Part shown: piece after piece, positions 1 to 10,121 of the stretch
Layout: the number at the start of each line of letters is the position of its first letter
Numbering within the stretch: position 1 is the first letter of the stretch
Assembly (NCBI GenBank): GCA_003339415.1
Contig: PDHQ01000012.1
Coordinates: 124,001-188,000, forward strand
DNA length: 64,000 nt
Source of the DNA: Ophiocordyceps camponoti-saundersi (nom. inval.)
Lineage: Eukaryota; Ascomycota; Sordariomycetes; Hypocreales; Ophiocordycipitaceae
Direction of reading: 5' to 3'
Made by a program: the position numbers and the translations under genes
The notes under the pieces: model-generated
The model's input: the letters and a program-made list of their open reading frames with translations, nothing else
The model's database searches: none
Told to the model about the DNA's origin: nothing

Positions 1-522
1 ATCTGCATGGAAGGGTAAGAACTCCCTTCAAGAAGTCTCCCTATCTTGATTCCCCCGCCCTTTCTCACCTTTCCTAGGCCCCAATATCGTCCCGTAAGCC
101 AAGAAGACCACTCCGCGCCGCCTTCCGCTCCTCAGCCTCAACCGAGACAAAGACAAAGAGCTGACGCCCAGACTCTCCCTGACCAGTCTGCCGATCGTGA
201 GACCAAAGTACCCGGGGGAGAGAGTGCCGCCCGTCCGTACGCAGGCTAGGGCGGCTACGATACTGCCCAACTTCGTCGGGCTACGGTTTGAGATCCATAA
301 TGGGAAGAGTTATGATTCTGTCTTGATCACGGACAATATGGTTGGGCATAAGTTGGGGGAATTTTCGCCGTGCGTTTTCCTCCCCCTTTTCCCCCACTTA
401 CCCACATCGTCGTACGCCTTTTTGTCTGGCTGCCGTGAGGGAATCTCGTATCATCGCCCTGGATTTACTGACGTGACTTCTGCAGGACGCGGAAATTGCG
501 TGTCTTGAGAGAGAGAACCTGA
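1..522 (+). CDS. RSM19: Mitochondrial 37S ribosomal protein uS19m (5' truncated by window edge)
   Basis: Component of the mitochondrial small ribosomal subunit head. The last codons of an upstream exon (SAWKG) lie at 1-14. They join a 16-nt microexon (78-93, encoding the GPNIVP step), a main exon (187-369) and a last exon (486-522, stop TGA). The spliced protein runs [18 protein letters not shown], then [16 protein letters not shown], then HNGK and [14 protein letters not shown], which is the classic uS19 signature. The introns are 15-77, 94-186 and 370-485, with donors GTAAGA, GTAAGC and GTGCGT, and the phases all agree. The C-terminus is short and basic. The start codon is outside the window. 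The family call is very safe; the exact microexon rests on frame and motif continuity. Confidence 0.9.
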
Positions 523-794
523 TGAGTCCCTGGAGATATCTAGGCTGTGCGGAGCCAAAGTGTACTCGCAGAAGATCCAGCGATATGCATCATAGAGGAA
601 AAAAAAGGGCAGTTTCTTGCACCTTGGAGGTTATCCGTTGTCAAGTCTCGTCGTCACACAATTTAGTGTGCCCCCTGTTTTTGTACATAAAAATCTCTTG
701 CCACCGAAACGCCGTCGATGTGCTCAAGGAAAGTCCCCTCACCATCGCCCCCCAAACGATACAAAGAAACACGAAAGACGAAAGGAAACATTAT

Positions 795-1448
795 CTATCG
801 ATAAAACTCGCTCCTCTTGACGTTGACACCATATTCGCCAACAGCCATACCCAAGTCCTCCATGGTCAAGACAGTCCTATTCTGGCTTCCTCCCTGACCA
901 CCACCACCGTAACCGGGCCGCTGGATCCCAAGCGGCGGGCCCTTTCCCTGATCTTTACTGCCAGGCTGTCCCGCCTGCTGACCGGGGATGGGGAAGCCGG
1001 CGGCGGCGCCGAGGGAGCCCATGGGGTTGTTGGCGTTGGTGTTGCTGGACGCTCGGATGCGGCTGTACTGGTACGCGTCGGCGGCGACGTCGGCGATGAA
1101 CTTTTGCGTCGCCAGAGCCAGCAGCCGCGCCAGTTTGGGGTCTGTTTGCGGCGGCGGCGGCAAGCCGGCTTTCGTCATGTAGTAGTGCGTGACAGCATCA
1201 GGGATCTAAAACGACCAGATTCAGTCTTGTTCAATCGTCCGACGAAGGATTGAAGAAGATAAACGCACGATGGGAGCGTAGTCGTCGATCCGGTGCAGAA
1301 ACTCGCGCAGTGACAGGTCCTTGCGCGACGGCAGTTTCGAGTCTGGCGCGGGCGCGGTCGGCTGAGCCGCGTTCGGCGCGCGAGATCCGCTCTGGCCGTT
1401 CTGTGTCGGAGGCCGATTCTCCGGGTTGTCGGCCGCTTCGCTTGCCAT
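795..1448 (-). CDS. TAF10: Transcription initiation factor TFIID subunit 10 (TAF10)
   Basis: Histone-fold subunit shared by TFIID and SAGA. There are two exons, 1448-1269 and 1205-795, with a 63-nt intron (donor GTGCGT, acceptor TTTAG). The join gives [17 protein letters not shown], which is the conserved entry to the TAF10 histone fold. It is followed by [20 protein letters not shown] and DAYQYSR. A Gly/Gln-rich low-complexity loop separates the fold from the conserved tail [18 protein letters not shown]. The start is taken at 1448; an in-frame ATG at 1517 would add 23 residues without family resemblance. The predicted length is 196 aa, normal for fungal TAF10. A long open frame on the opposite strand is a shadow. 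Confidence 0.93.
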
Positions 1449-2047
1449 GCTGCCGTCGTCGAGTCGATTCAGCGCAGTCGCAGGGATAGTTGACGTTAAA
1501 CGTTGGCTCGAGCACAAGGCTAAAGAGGGAGGGTGATGATGAGGATGGTCACGTGATGCTTCACATGCCTGTGGCTCTGTGAGTTAACTGCCTTGTAGCC
1601 CTGCAGCGCGCGCATAAGCAAAGACTTGTTATCAAAGTGCATCACAAAGATCACAGCAACAGCAAACACTAATATTGATATCATGAAGCTCGCACAAAGG
1701 TATTTATCCTACAGAAAGGGGGAAACAGAAGAACAAACTCCCATTTTTCGGCAGCCACCGAATTGCTGCCGCTAAAGAAACGCCATCTCGCTCCAGCTTT
1801 TTTGCACCGTTTGGACTCAGGTGCCAAGGCCAGAATATTTCTAAGTGCGGTGTCGAGCCCCATCCATGACCATAAGAAACTCGGGAACCAGGTGCTGCTC
1901 ACCGGCGTAAACCCTCCCCGATATTAGGGCGCATCAGCTGTCTCGGCTTTAGTTAAGGCCTGACAATGACCAGGTAACAACTTCTCCTACCGCTGGGTAG
2001 AGGAGTTTAATCGACCACTTCGCCAGCGGCCCATCATCAGCAGTCGC
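1449..2047. other. Intergenic, TAF10 promoter side and ERD2 3' side
   Basis: About 600 bases with only short unconvincing open frames. It should contain the TAF10 promoter and the ERD2 3' UTR. No RNA gene or repeat was recognised. Confidence 0.5.
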
Positions 2048-2855
2048 TTACACCGGGAGCTTGAACTTTTGCCCCTTGAGAACCTTGGTGTAGTAGATGT
2101 AGAAGAAATCGCTGTAGAGAATGGTCTGGATGATCCCTGCAACGATGGCGATCCAGTCGGGCTTGTGCGTGGGCTCGGCAAAGTATCGATAGATCCAATT
2201 GGGGATATACAGGGCGCGGTAGCTTCCCAGAGCAAACAGATAGTGCGTCGTGATAGTCTCGGCCTCGCCTGTGCGCTGCAGCATGAAGAGCTGTGGCAAT
2301 ATAGCCACAGATTCGAGCCAGATAGAAAAGGCCCAAAGAATCTCGGAGAAGGTGTACTTGTATGGGAACAGGACAGCTAGTACAGCCGCCCCAGCAATGA
2401 GATACTGAACGCGGAAAGTGTCGACGTTGGGATCGTTTGTAGGTTTATAGGCATTCGCCATGAGGTAGATGATGTAGCCTTGGGAGCCGATGAAGAGTAT
2501 CTTGAAGATGAGGTTGTAGATGCTTTCGGTAGAGAAAAGGTCTTGGCAGCTGGTTAGCAGCAGCGCGCCCCTTGAAGCAACAAGCAGAGAGATAACATAC
2601 CGAGATATCGAGTGACGTAGACGAAGAGATAAAGTGCTTGCGACTTGAATGATATGCCGGAGCAGCTCTGTGAGAGGAGTAAGCTCTGCTGGAAGCATAG
2701 TCGAGGATGATAATCTTACGTTGAGCTGAACCATTTTATGAAGAAGAATGAGGATACTCGCGAGATGCGAGAGGTCCGCTGTCGCCCTCGTCAGTTTTCA
2801 ACTTGGCCGCTGGCGACGGTAACGTACCGGCGATGCGGAAGATGTTGAGCACCAT
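2048..2855 (-). CDS. ERD2: ER lumen protein-retaining receptor (KDEL/HDEL receptor)
   Basis: Seven-helix Golgi/ER receptor that returns escaped HDEL-tagged luminal proteins to the ER. Four exons: 2855-2828 (MVLNIFRIA), 2778-2720 (ADLSHLASILILLHKMVQLN), 2667-2601 (SCSGISFKSQALYLFVYVTR) and 2541-2048. The introns are 49-59 nt. Spliced length is 215 aa, as expected for ERD2. The large exon carries STESIYNLIFKILFI, the FRVQYLI segment, LESVAILPQL and RYFAEPTHKPDWIAIVAGI, all family hallmarks, and ends in KGQKFKLPV. An unspliced open frame that begins at 2734 misses the true N-terminus and retains introns. Confidence 0.96.
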
Positions 2856-3369
2856 GCTGGGCAAAAGTAATGCGCAGACGGCAGGCGACGGGATATGCCG
2901 GGGCGCAGCAGACAGACGACGACAAGAGGAACAGTTCCGCACAACGATCTTCGGGGCTACTGACGTCGGCGAATGCAAAATAGTCGAGCCGGTGGAGCTT
3001 GTCAGTTACTGAAAGAAACACACACAGAAAAAAGGACACGATCGCGACTCTGGAGTGCAACCCCGTCTGGGACTAGCGCAGCGGAAATCGTTCTGCCGAG
3101 GTGCCTGCGAAAGTACCGACTTTGTTGGCTCAGCCTCAGCCTGCAGCAGCGTACTCGGAAAGTGGCAGCCTCACTGACTGGCATGGAGCTGGTGGCTGCT
3201 GACGTAGGTAGCTTAGGCGGGCTGGATTACAAAGCATGGCATCATCATCGAACATGCCGGAAACCGCACCTCGGCCCTGTCTTAAAACGCGCCGCAATCT
3301 TCGTCAACAGACACCGATCTGCTTATTCTCTTTCAATATTCATGCAAACGCCTACGGAAATCCTGCGAA
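2856..3369. other. Divergent intergenic region between ERD2 and the WLM protease
   Basis: About 510 bases shared as upstream region by two divergently transcribed genes. Overlapping open frames on both strands lack family resemblance and were left out. Confidence 0.5.
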
Positions 3370-4467
3370 ATGCATCTCGAAGAAAAGAGCGAGAAGCTCA
3401 GCCTTAGTGAGGATCAGGCCTCGAGCAACTTTGTCACCATCACCGTCAATCACCGCAGACGGCACTGGAACTTGGATTTCCCAGAGACCGCCACTGTAAC
3501 CGACTTATTCGACGAAATGTCCGCCTCCCTTGATATACCGCTGTCGAACCAGAAGTTGCTGTTGCCGAAGGGACTTCTTCCGAAGGCGCCCAACGGGTTA
3601 CTCCTCAAGCCTTCGTCGGACAACTTCCCGCCCCTGCGCGACCTCCAGGGCAAGACGTTGACGCTCCTGGGGTCCGGTGCGGCCGAGGTGCAGGCCATAA
3701 ACTCGATGGCAGAGAAGATTGCTTCACGCAATGCGTCACGCAGAGCGCAAGCGGGAAAGCTTTGGAGGAGTCGCGAGACGCAATCGATCGCCGCTCTGGA
3801 TGCCAAATACACGTTCCTCGTGGTTCGGCCTTTGGAAGGCCTTCCAAACCCAGAGCGGAGTTCTGCCATTTTGATGCGACTCAAGAAGGATCCTGGCATC
3901 AGAGCCGCCATGAGAAAACACAAATTCTCTGTTGGCCTCCTAACCGAGATGGAACCGTTGGCACACACCAGCGAATCACATGAGGGAACTTCGCGGACGC
4001 TCGGTTTGAATCGCAACAACGGTGAAGTTATCGAGCTACGTCTACGCACTGATGCACACGACGGATATCGCGACTACAAAACGATTCGCAAGACATTATG
4101 CCATGAGCTCGCACACAACGTCCACGGCCCGCATGACTCCTCATTCTGGGCGCTATGCCACCAAATTGAGCGCGAAGTTGACGGAGCGGACTGGAAAACA
4201 TCAGGCAGGACTATTGGCGAGTCGTCACGCTACGTCATACAGGGTCGCGACGAGGAAGCTATCGAGGACGATGGCGGTTGGACCGGTGGCGAGTTTAGAC
4301 TCGGTGGTGAGGCGGTCTCTAGCCAGGACTCGAGTCGCAGGCAAATCCTGGCGGCCGCCGCCTTGGCGCGACAACAGAACGAGATTGAGGCGAAGGCGAG
4401 AGGTAGGATTGTCGATGACGCAGACAAGGATGATGGGGAACGACAACATCGCGACAAGGCAGAATGA
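3370..4467 (+). CDS. Ubiquitin-like/WLM-domain metalloprotease (Wss1/SPRTN-type)
   Basis: A single-exon frame of 365 aa. Residues about 18-105 look like a ubiquitin-like fold (FVTITVNHR, LPKGLLP, GKTLTLLGSG). Residues about 145-290 are a WLM zinc protease domain with the active site CHELAHNVHGPHDSSFW: an HExxH with a third His six residues on, plus the conserved D and FW. This matches the fungal ubiquitin-and-WLM protein family (S. pombe SPCC1442.07c type), related to Wss1, which trims DNA-protein crosslinks or sumoylated and ubiquitylated chromatin proteins. A charged Ala/Glu/Arg-rich C-terminal tail lacks a clear domain. The metal site is directly visible; the substrate is inference. Confidence 0.88.
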   Translation: MHLEEKSEKLSLSEDQASSNFVTITVNHRRRHWNLDFPETATVTDLFDEMSASLDIPLSNQKLLLPKGLLPKAPNGLLLKPSSDNFPPLRDLQGKTLTLLGSGAAEVQAINSMAEKIASRNASRRAQAGKLWRSRETQSIAALDAKYTFLVVRPLEGLPNPERSSAILMRLKKDPGIRAAMRKHKFSVGLLTEMEPLAHTSESHEGTSRTLGLNRNNGEVIELRLRTDAHDGYRDYKTIRKTLCHELAHNVHGPHDSSFWALCHQIEREVDGADWKTSGRTIGESSRYVIQGRDEEAIEDDGGWTGGEFRLGGEAVSSQDSSRRQILAAAALARQQNEIEAKARGRIVDDADKDDGERQHRDKAE

Positions 4468-4641
4468 CACCATGCGGACTGTTGTCAGTGTATCACTTGT
4501 TCTTGATAAGGCTCTGACGAGGGCGTTTGGGTTCGGATTTACATGTTGGCATTTACGCATCATCCAGCTTCTCTGCATAGCGACTACATGATAGGGCGGG
4601 CACAGATACCAAATTTCTACGAATTTACCTCTCATTACTGC

Positions 4642-5753
4642 TCAGTAAGGCAGCGGGCTCAAGTCCAGCCCACGCACAGTGAGCTTGAACGAATCGCCTC
4701 TGGAGTAGCTGCCGGCCGTGTCGAGGTCGAGGCGCCCCCTAATGCAGTCACGAATATCGACATCGGCATATATGATGGCCGCGTCGTCATCCCACTGCGG
4801 ACCAGCCATGACGTCCCCAAACGGAGAAACGATGCATGAGCCGCCGTGCGATGCGAGCGACGGCTCAGACGAATTAGTTCCACAGCCGACGACAATCTCG
4901 TTTCCGTCATCTTCCACAACGACGGATTTGCGATGCGCAGAGCTTGATCTCGCATCGCACATGTTGCTGCTGACGACGAAGCACCGACCCTCGATGGCGG
5001 TCGTACGCATGAGGCTCAACCAGCTGTCGCGACCGTCGGCCGTCGGCGCCAGGTACAGGTTCACGTTTTGCGCATACAGGCTTTGGCGCAGCAGCGGCAT
5101 GTAGTTTTCCCAGCAGATGGCGGCGGCCAGGTTGAGGCGCGTACCGCGGATCGTCGTCGACACGGCGCGCAGCGTGCTGGGACAGCCTTGGGCCCAGATG
5201 AGGCGCTCGGATCCGGTCTGCTGACGGCAAAGAGATGAGAAGACAGAAGAACAGCCTCGGGTCTCACCAAACTTGAACGCACGGGCATAACCTTGCGACG
5301 CTTTCCGATGATGCCCTCGTGCGGGCAGACGTAGACGACGGCGCAATAGAGGCTGCCGCCCGCCTTTTCCACGCAGCCGAGGACGAGAAAGACGCCGCTC
5401 TGACGGGCGATGCTTTCCAGCTCCTCCCTAGTTCCGTCTCCGCCGGCGTCATCACCGAGCTCCCGCCGGAGCCAACGTCGACCCGCTCCGGCCCCGTCCC
5501 CACTCGTGTCTCCGAGGTCGACGGCGGCGTCAAAGTAGCGGGCGAACTCTTCCCTACCAGCGGCTGAGCGAGAGCCGACGATGCAGCCGAAGGATGAGCC
5601 CCGAGGGTAGCCTCCAAGGAAGGCCTCTGGTAGGAGGAGGAGGTCGATCCCGAGCGCCCTTGCGTCGTCAGCTAGATCGGCGACATGGGTCAGTATCGCC
5701 GCTGTTGAGGATCTCGCAGCCGGCGAGCAGGTGCCGAGGCGGATTGTGGGCAT
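4642..5753 (-). CDS. Nitrilase / carbon-nitrogen hydrolase
   Basis: Two exons, 5753-5283 and 5217-4642, separated by a 65-nt intron (donor GTGCGT, acceptor CAGCAG). Spliced length is 348 aa. The catalytic triad of the superfamily is present: Glu in [14 protein letters not shown], Lys in GKRRKVMPT, and Cys in [13 protein letters not shown]. The GGYPRG and CWENYMP strings are those of the nitrilase branch, which hydrolyses nitriles to acids and ammonia. The intron lies directly after the Lys motif. The start at 5753 is chosen because the mature fold begins at MPTIRLGTC; an in-frame upstream ATG would add a His-rich low-complexity leader. The substrate cannot be read from sequence. Confidence 0.93.
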
Positions 5754-6687
5754 CGTGCTAAGTTTTTTCCGAGGGCGGCGATGATGGTGACGATGATGGT
5801 GATGAAGCTCTAACTTGGAATGCGATGAATGAGAAAACCTTGTCATGGAAGAACGCCTTCTCTTGGCCTGCAACTCTGTATTAATAACTCCGATAACCTT
5901 TAATGCTACGCCGATGTCTATGTACACGTGATCTGATTCCTCTATGAAGTTGACTCTCGGGAATTCGTGTTCCCTTCATACCCCAATAAGCCATGAGCCA
6001 CCAGTGAGGTCTCAAGCTTACCATTGGCCTCCCTTGCCATAGTGGTCTCTTACATTATTACCAGTGGTGTAACTTGCCGCTTGTCACTCACCTCTCTCGT
6101 GCCGATTCCGGCAAGGCTGCTCTTGGCTGAATATACCGGCCACATCGGATGCAGGATCAGTCACAAATGCCTCGCCGGTAATGATCCTTTGACCTTTTAC
6201 CGTTATAAGCCCTTTATATCGAGTTCTGATAGGTTTCTGCATATGCATACCATGATTCTTGATCTCCAATCCTGGAGTCCACAGATGGATGAGCTGACCC
6301 TTTGTTGGATTAGGATTTACCCGCACGTCCTATATTTGTGAACCCTCTCTCTCGTGGAGCACTAGATAATAGGACACTCAAATAAGATGCCGACTTGCCG
6401 TGCTTTCTATTGTGTTCTATCGGAAGATTAAAGTCCGGTCTATTGTGAAGAAGGGGATAAATAAACGTGTGTCTCCGCGTACTCAGTTGTAGATTACTTG
6501 TTCTTGATCACAGCATCTTTCTTTACGACACTCAGCAGGCTGCCTACTCGTAACCTACATCCGTACATACATACATACATACATACATCCAACGCACTCT
6601 TTAACTCGATACCCTCTTCCTCATCTTCTCACCTACATACATAAATATTGTGCATACATACATACAAACATACATACAAACTTAGAG
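5754..6687. other. Intergenic with CATA microsatellite
   Basis: About 930 bases between divergent genes. Near the right end it carries CATA/CAAA tetranucleotide runs in the 5' leader region of the secreted-protein gene. No coding signal was accepted. Confidence 0.5.
6565..6588. repeat. (CATA)n microsatellite
   Basis: Six tandem CATA units. Degenerate copies continue to about 6680, directly before the ATG at 6688. Confidence 0.9.
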
Positions 6688-7266
6688 ATGAATCCCCTCC
6701 TCCTCTTCTCCCTAACCATCAAACTTGCCACGGCCGTCGCAGTAAGAGATATTTATTCGAGACCGGGTTCTTCGAAACCTTATGGTCCCATGGATTGTAC
6801 CTACGGCATCAAGGGTCACGAGCTGGAATGTCACAACCTCTCATGGGGTTCCTGGGGTTCCTCTTGGCAGGTCAACGCCACAGTTGAGAGCGACGGAGCC
6901 TATGACGGTCAATGGAAGTTTCAATCGGATGAAAATTGGGTCACTTCTTGGAAAGAGCTCGAATATTGGGCATGTGCTCGGGTTCGTCCCATTTGCATCG
7001 AACTTGGCTACAATGCACCTAAACATGCCCCAAGCATCCAGTACATCTGTGGACAGTACAACTGGGCTGGCATTTGGAGCTATTCGGGGGCGCACGATTA
7101 TCTGGAGAGGTGGTCAAGACAAGGCCTGCAACTTTTCAAAATATTTGAAGGTGGTTCATCTCGTTCGGACTCGATTCCCCGACCCGCCGAGTTGCGAAAC
7201 CGTCCCTGCGTGATCAGGCAGTCCCTTCAGGTAGGTGTGAAGGGCCAGATGGACGATACGATTTAG
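6688..7266 (+). CDS. Small secreted six-cysteine protein, unknown function
   Basis: A 192-aa open frame starting MNPLLLFSLTIKLATAVA, a good signal peptide with likely cleavage after about residue 18. The mature part is rich in Trp, Tyr and Gly (SWGSWGSSWQ, QYNWAGIWSYSG). Six cysteines sit in DCTYG, LECHN, YWACAR, RPICIE, YICGQ and RPCVI, which suggests three disulfides and an extracellular protein. There are sequons at NLS and NAT. I recognise no family. It could be a lectin-like or effector-type protein, but that is only inference. No intron is needed. Confidence 0.7.
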   Translation: MNPLLLFSLTIKLATAVAVRDIYSRPGSSKPYGPMDCTYGIKGHELECHNLSWGSWGSSWQVNATVESDGAYDGQWKFQSDENWVTSWKELEYWACARVRPICIELGYNAPKHAPSIQYICGQYNWAGIWSYSGAHDYLERWSRQGLQLFKIFEGGSSRSDSIPRPAELRNRPCVIRQSLQVGVKGQMDDTI

Positions 7267-7869
7267 CAGCAACAAGGCATGGGAAGCATGTACATACACA
7301 GGCGATGATGGAGGACACCAGGTAGATAGACGCTGCTTTTAGATAACATGTAATCCGTATCCGTAACTACTAGTTTATTAAATATCTGTACACGCATACA
7401 TACTACTATATGCATAGTACATATCATACATCAGTTATTCGTTCGTCATATTGAAGTTGAGCCATCAGCGCAGTGCCCTTTGTAATCCGATAGTCGCGCA
7501 TGTCTTAGGAGATGTCTCCCCTTTCAAGGCAATGACGATTGCTGACAGGGAATCAAATAGCGAACAAGTCATTATTAGGTGTGGTAGGTAAAAATAGAAC
7601 ACCGGATAGTAGGGAGGTCGATGTCTCATTCGACTTACATAGTACGGAGCGCCGATCCCGGGGGCGGCACTACATACAAACAGCGCCTCTCCCGCTCACG
7701 TGACATTGCCGTTTTCAGGCCAGTCATTTGACTGCTCGTCATCCCGTCCCGTCCCCTTGTTATCCTCGTGCTCGCCGCAGCGCCCTTTGCTTGGGAGGGG
7801 CCCGCGTCTCTTATCTTCCCGACATGTCGCCTCCACCTTGACCGAGAGCTTTGCGCCGTCAAAGCAACA
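7267..7869. other. Intergenic, AT-rich then GC-richer promoter of the MFS gene
   Basis: About 600 bases. The left half is AT-rich with CATA-type repeats around 7393-7435. The right half has no convincing coding signal apart from an in-frame extension of the downstream ORF. Confidence 0.5.
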
Positions 7870-9627
7870 ATGACTCACCAAAGCTCCGCGATGCCCGAAC
7901 CCTCTCGCCGCCGTCCGGTGGTTTTCGTCGAGCCGCCTGGGGAGATATCGCCTTCACCGTTGACGAGCTCCAGCGCCGACGACGATACGTACTTTCCCAG
8001 GGATCGCAGCAGAGATGTCGCGAGATTCGTGTCTCTCGTGTCGGCCACCATCGTCGCTCTCTGCGCCGGCTCCATCGCCGCCTTTTCACTCATCGCACCT
8101 CAGTTCCAGTCGCGGCTGCACTACTCGCAGTTTCAGGTTAATGGCGTCGCCATCGGCAGCTCGCTTGCCCTGTATCTACCCATCTCCGTCATGGGATACG
8201 TCTGCGATCGCGTTGGCGTCGCCCCTCTCGCCATACTCTCCTCGGTACTGTTCGGCTCTGGATACGGCCTCGCCGCCGCCATCTACCGCAAACTCGACCT
8301 CGACTACAACGTCCACGGCAAGCCGTACGGCTATCATGACGGGTGGTCGTACCCGCTCATGGTCATTTCCTTTGTTTGCGTCGGTTCCGGCACCTGCGCC
8401 ATGTACATCTCTTGCGTTTCGACGTGCGCCAAGAACTTTGGCGCCGGCAAGCATCGTGGCCTGGCTTTAGCTATGCCCGTCACCGGCTTCGGCCTCAGCG
8501 GCATGTGGCTCAGCCAGTTTGCGAGCCGCTTCCTCTACGAAACCAAGCCCGATGGCTCCAAGGGCGATGTCGACGTCTATCGTTACCTCGTCTTCCTTGC
8601 TATTCTCCTCTTCGTCATGGGCATTGTCGGCACCCTGACGCTACGTGTCGTCGGCGAGCTTGATCTCATTGAGGAAGCCATCGACGAGCTTGAACACAGC
8701 GGCATCTTGGGTGATAGCACTTTGCTCGCCCGGTCCGAGAGGGGCTACGGTACGGCGGATGCAAACTCTGCGGCGGACGGCGGCGAGAGTGAATTGCTCC
8801 TGAGCTCGGTCACTAGCGACAACGCCAAGTGGAAGAAAAATTGGGTTCTCAACGCTGAAACTCGCCGATTCTTGACTGACAGTACCATGTGGCCCTTTGC
8901 CATGGGCTTTTTCCTCATGATTGGGCCAGGCGAGGCCTTTGTCAACAACCTGGGAACCGTCATCGGCACTCTGACCCCTCCGCAAAAGGAACTGGCTGGG
9001 GAGCACTCCTCGGTGGCAACCCACGTCTCCATCTTCGGCATCACAAGCACCATCGCCCGCCTTCTCATCGGCACTCTCACCGACCTCGTGGCCCCGTCGC
9101 CCGAAACGCAGCACATCCAAATCGGTCCCAGTCGCGACTCTTCGATGCGGTCTTCGTCGTCAAAGCGTCTCAACATATCACGGGTAGTCTTCATGCTCTT
9201 CTTCGGGGTGGTCATGTCTGTCGGCTTCGTATTCCTTGCCTCTGGCGCGGCACAGGATCATTCGGAACGCTTTTGGGTCGTATCTGGACTTGTGGGGGCT
9301 GGTTACGGCGCCGCCTTCAGCCTGACCCCGCTCATTGTCACCATCATCTGGGGCGTGGAAAACTTTGCAACCAACTTTGGTATTGTCGCCATGCTACCCG
9401 CCCTAGGCTCTACCTTCTGGGGTCTCGTCTACTCTGGAGTCTATCAGGCTGGCGCTCAGGCGTCACCGGACGGCAGGGAACTGGACGACGCCAATCTTTG
9501 CTACGGTATGAAGTGCTACTCTTCGGTGTTTTGGGCTGAAGCCTTTTGTGTTTGGGCGGCGTGCGTGTTGTTGTATTGGGCATGGAAAGGCAAGGATGGA
9601 TGGCATCATCGTGGGATCGTCATATAG
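7870..9627 (+). CDS. MCH1: MFS transporter, MCH1-like (nodulin-like/monocarboxylate family)
   Basis: Single exon of 585 aa if started at ATG 7870 (MTHQSSAMPEPSRRR). An upstream in-frame ATG at 7768 would add 34 non-conserved residues. A cytosolic acidic/proline N-tail is followed by about 12 membrane spans. The first is RFVSLVSATIVALCAGS. The second follows HYSQFQVNGVAIGSSLALY, a nodulin-like entry motif. DRVGVAPL is the loop 2-3 signature, and later come GPGEAFVNNLGTVIGTL and GYGAAFSLTPLIVTIIWG. These strings match the fungal MCH1 group, named for resemblance to monocarboxylate permeases; yeast Mch1 does not carry monocarboxylates, so the substrate stays open. A central acidic loop near residues 270-320 is typical. 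Confidence 0.85.
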   Translation: MTHQSSAMPEPSRRRPVVFVEPPGEISPSPLTSSSADDDTYFPRDRSRDVARFVSLVSATIVALCAGSIAAFSLIAPQFQSRLHYSQFQVNGVAIGSSLALYLPISVMGYVCDRVGVAPLAILSSVLFGSGYGLAAAIYRKLDLDYNVHGKPYGYHDGWSYPLMVISFVCVGSGTCAMYISCVSTCAKNFGAGKHRGLALAMPVTGFGLSGMWLSQFASRFLYETKPDGSKGDVDVYRYLVFLAILLFVMGIVGTLTLRVVGELDLIEEAIDELEHSGILGDSTLLARSERGYGTADANSAADGGESELLLSSVTSDNAKWKKNWVLNAETRRFLTDSTMWPFAMGFFLMIGPGEAFVNNLGTVIGTLTPPQKELAGEHSSVATHVSIFGITSTIARLLIGTLTDLVAPSPETQHIQIGPSRDSSMRSSSSKRLNISRVVFMLFFGVVMSVGFVFLASGAAQDHSERFWVVSGLVGAGYGAAFSLTPLIVTIIWGVENFATNFGIVAMLPALGSTFWGLVYSGVYQAGAQASPDGRELDDANLCYGMKCYSSVFWAEAFCVWAACVLLYWAWKGKDGWHHRGIVI

Positions 9628-10121
9628 AGGCGTTTTGTGGTTCAACGACACCCCCACCCATTTCCCCTTTTCTCTTCTTCCCTTATCTGTTTCCTCTTTG
9701 TCCTGTCACCCTTTTGTTTACTCTTGCCACCTCTCTCATCTATCTTTTCTTACGAATGTACGAATCAGCATCTTGCATACATACCCGTGTATGTATATGT
9801 CTTGTGCCATGCATGTTATCAGCGTCGTTGAACACGGGGCAATCGATGGTTGCTCATGCGCAATTTGACCGGCAGATCCGTCTTCTCCTTTTCATACTTT
9901 CAAGGTTCATCCAACCTGGAGGGTCTGAGTGATGCCGGGTTTTGAAACAGATGTAGACAGCCATGAGCCTCTGGCTGCATCGCCTGTATTAGGTAGTGGT
10001 GAAGAAATGCACGTGACCACGCATCATCTCGCGACTCACGAAGCCACGCTTCAACCCCAGGCCCTCTCTTCCTCGTCGGGCGCGCATGTAGCGGCCGCCC
10101 TCCGACGAAGACACTCTAGCC
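9628..10121. other. Intergenic between MCH1-like gene and MRE11
   Basis: About 490 bases, pyrimidine-rich at the left (3' UTR of the transporter), with an ATGTATATG-type stretch near 9780. No gene was recognised. Confidence 0.5.

Noticed and set aside
522..1253. Plus-strand 243-aa open frame
   Set aside because: It lies antisense to TAF10, which has clear family motifs on the minus strand; the plus frame has no resemblance to any family.
3450..4635. Several long frames overlapping the WLM protease gene on both strands
   Set aside because: They are shadows in GC-biased coding sequence; only the frame 3370-4467 carries domain motifs.
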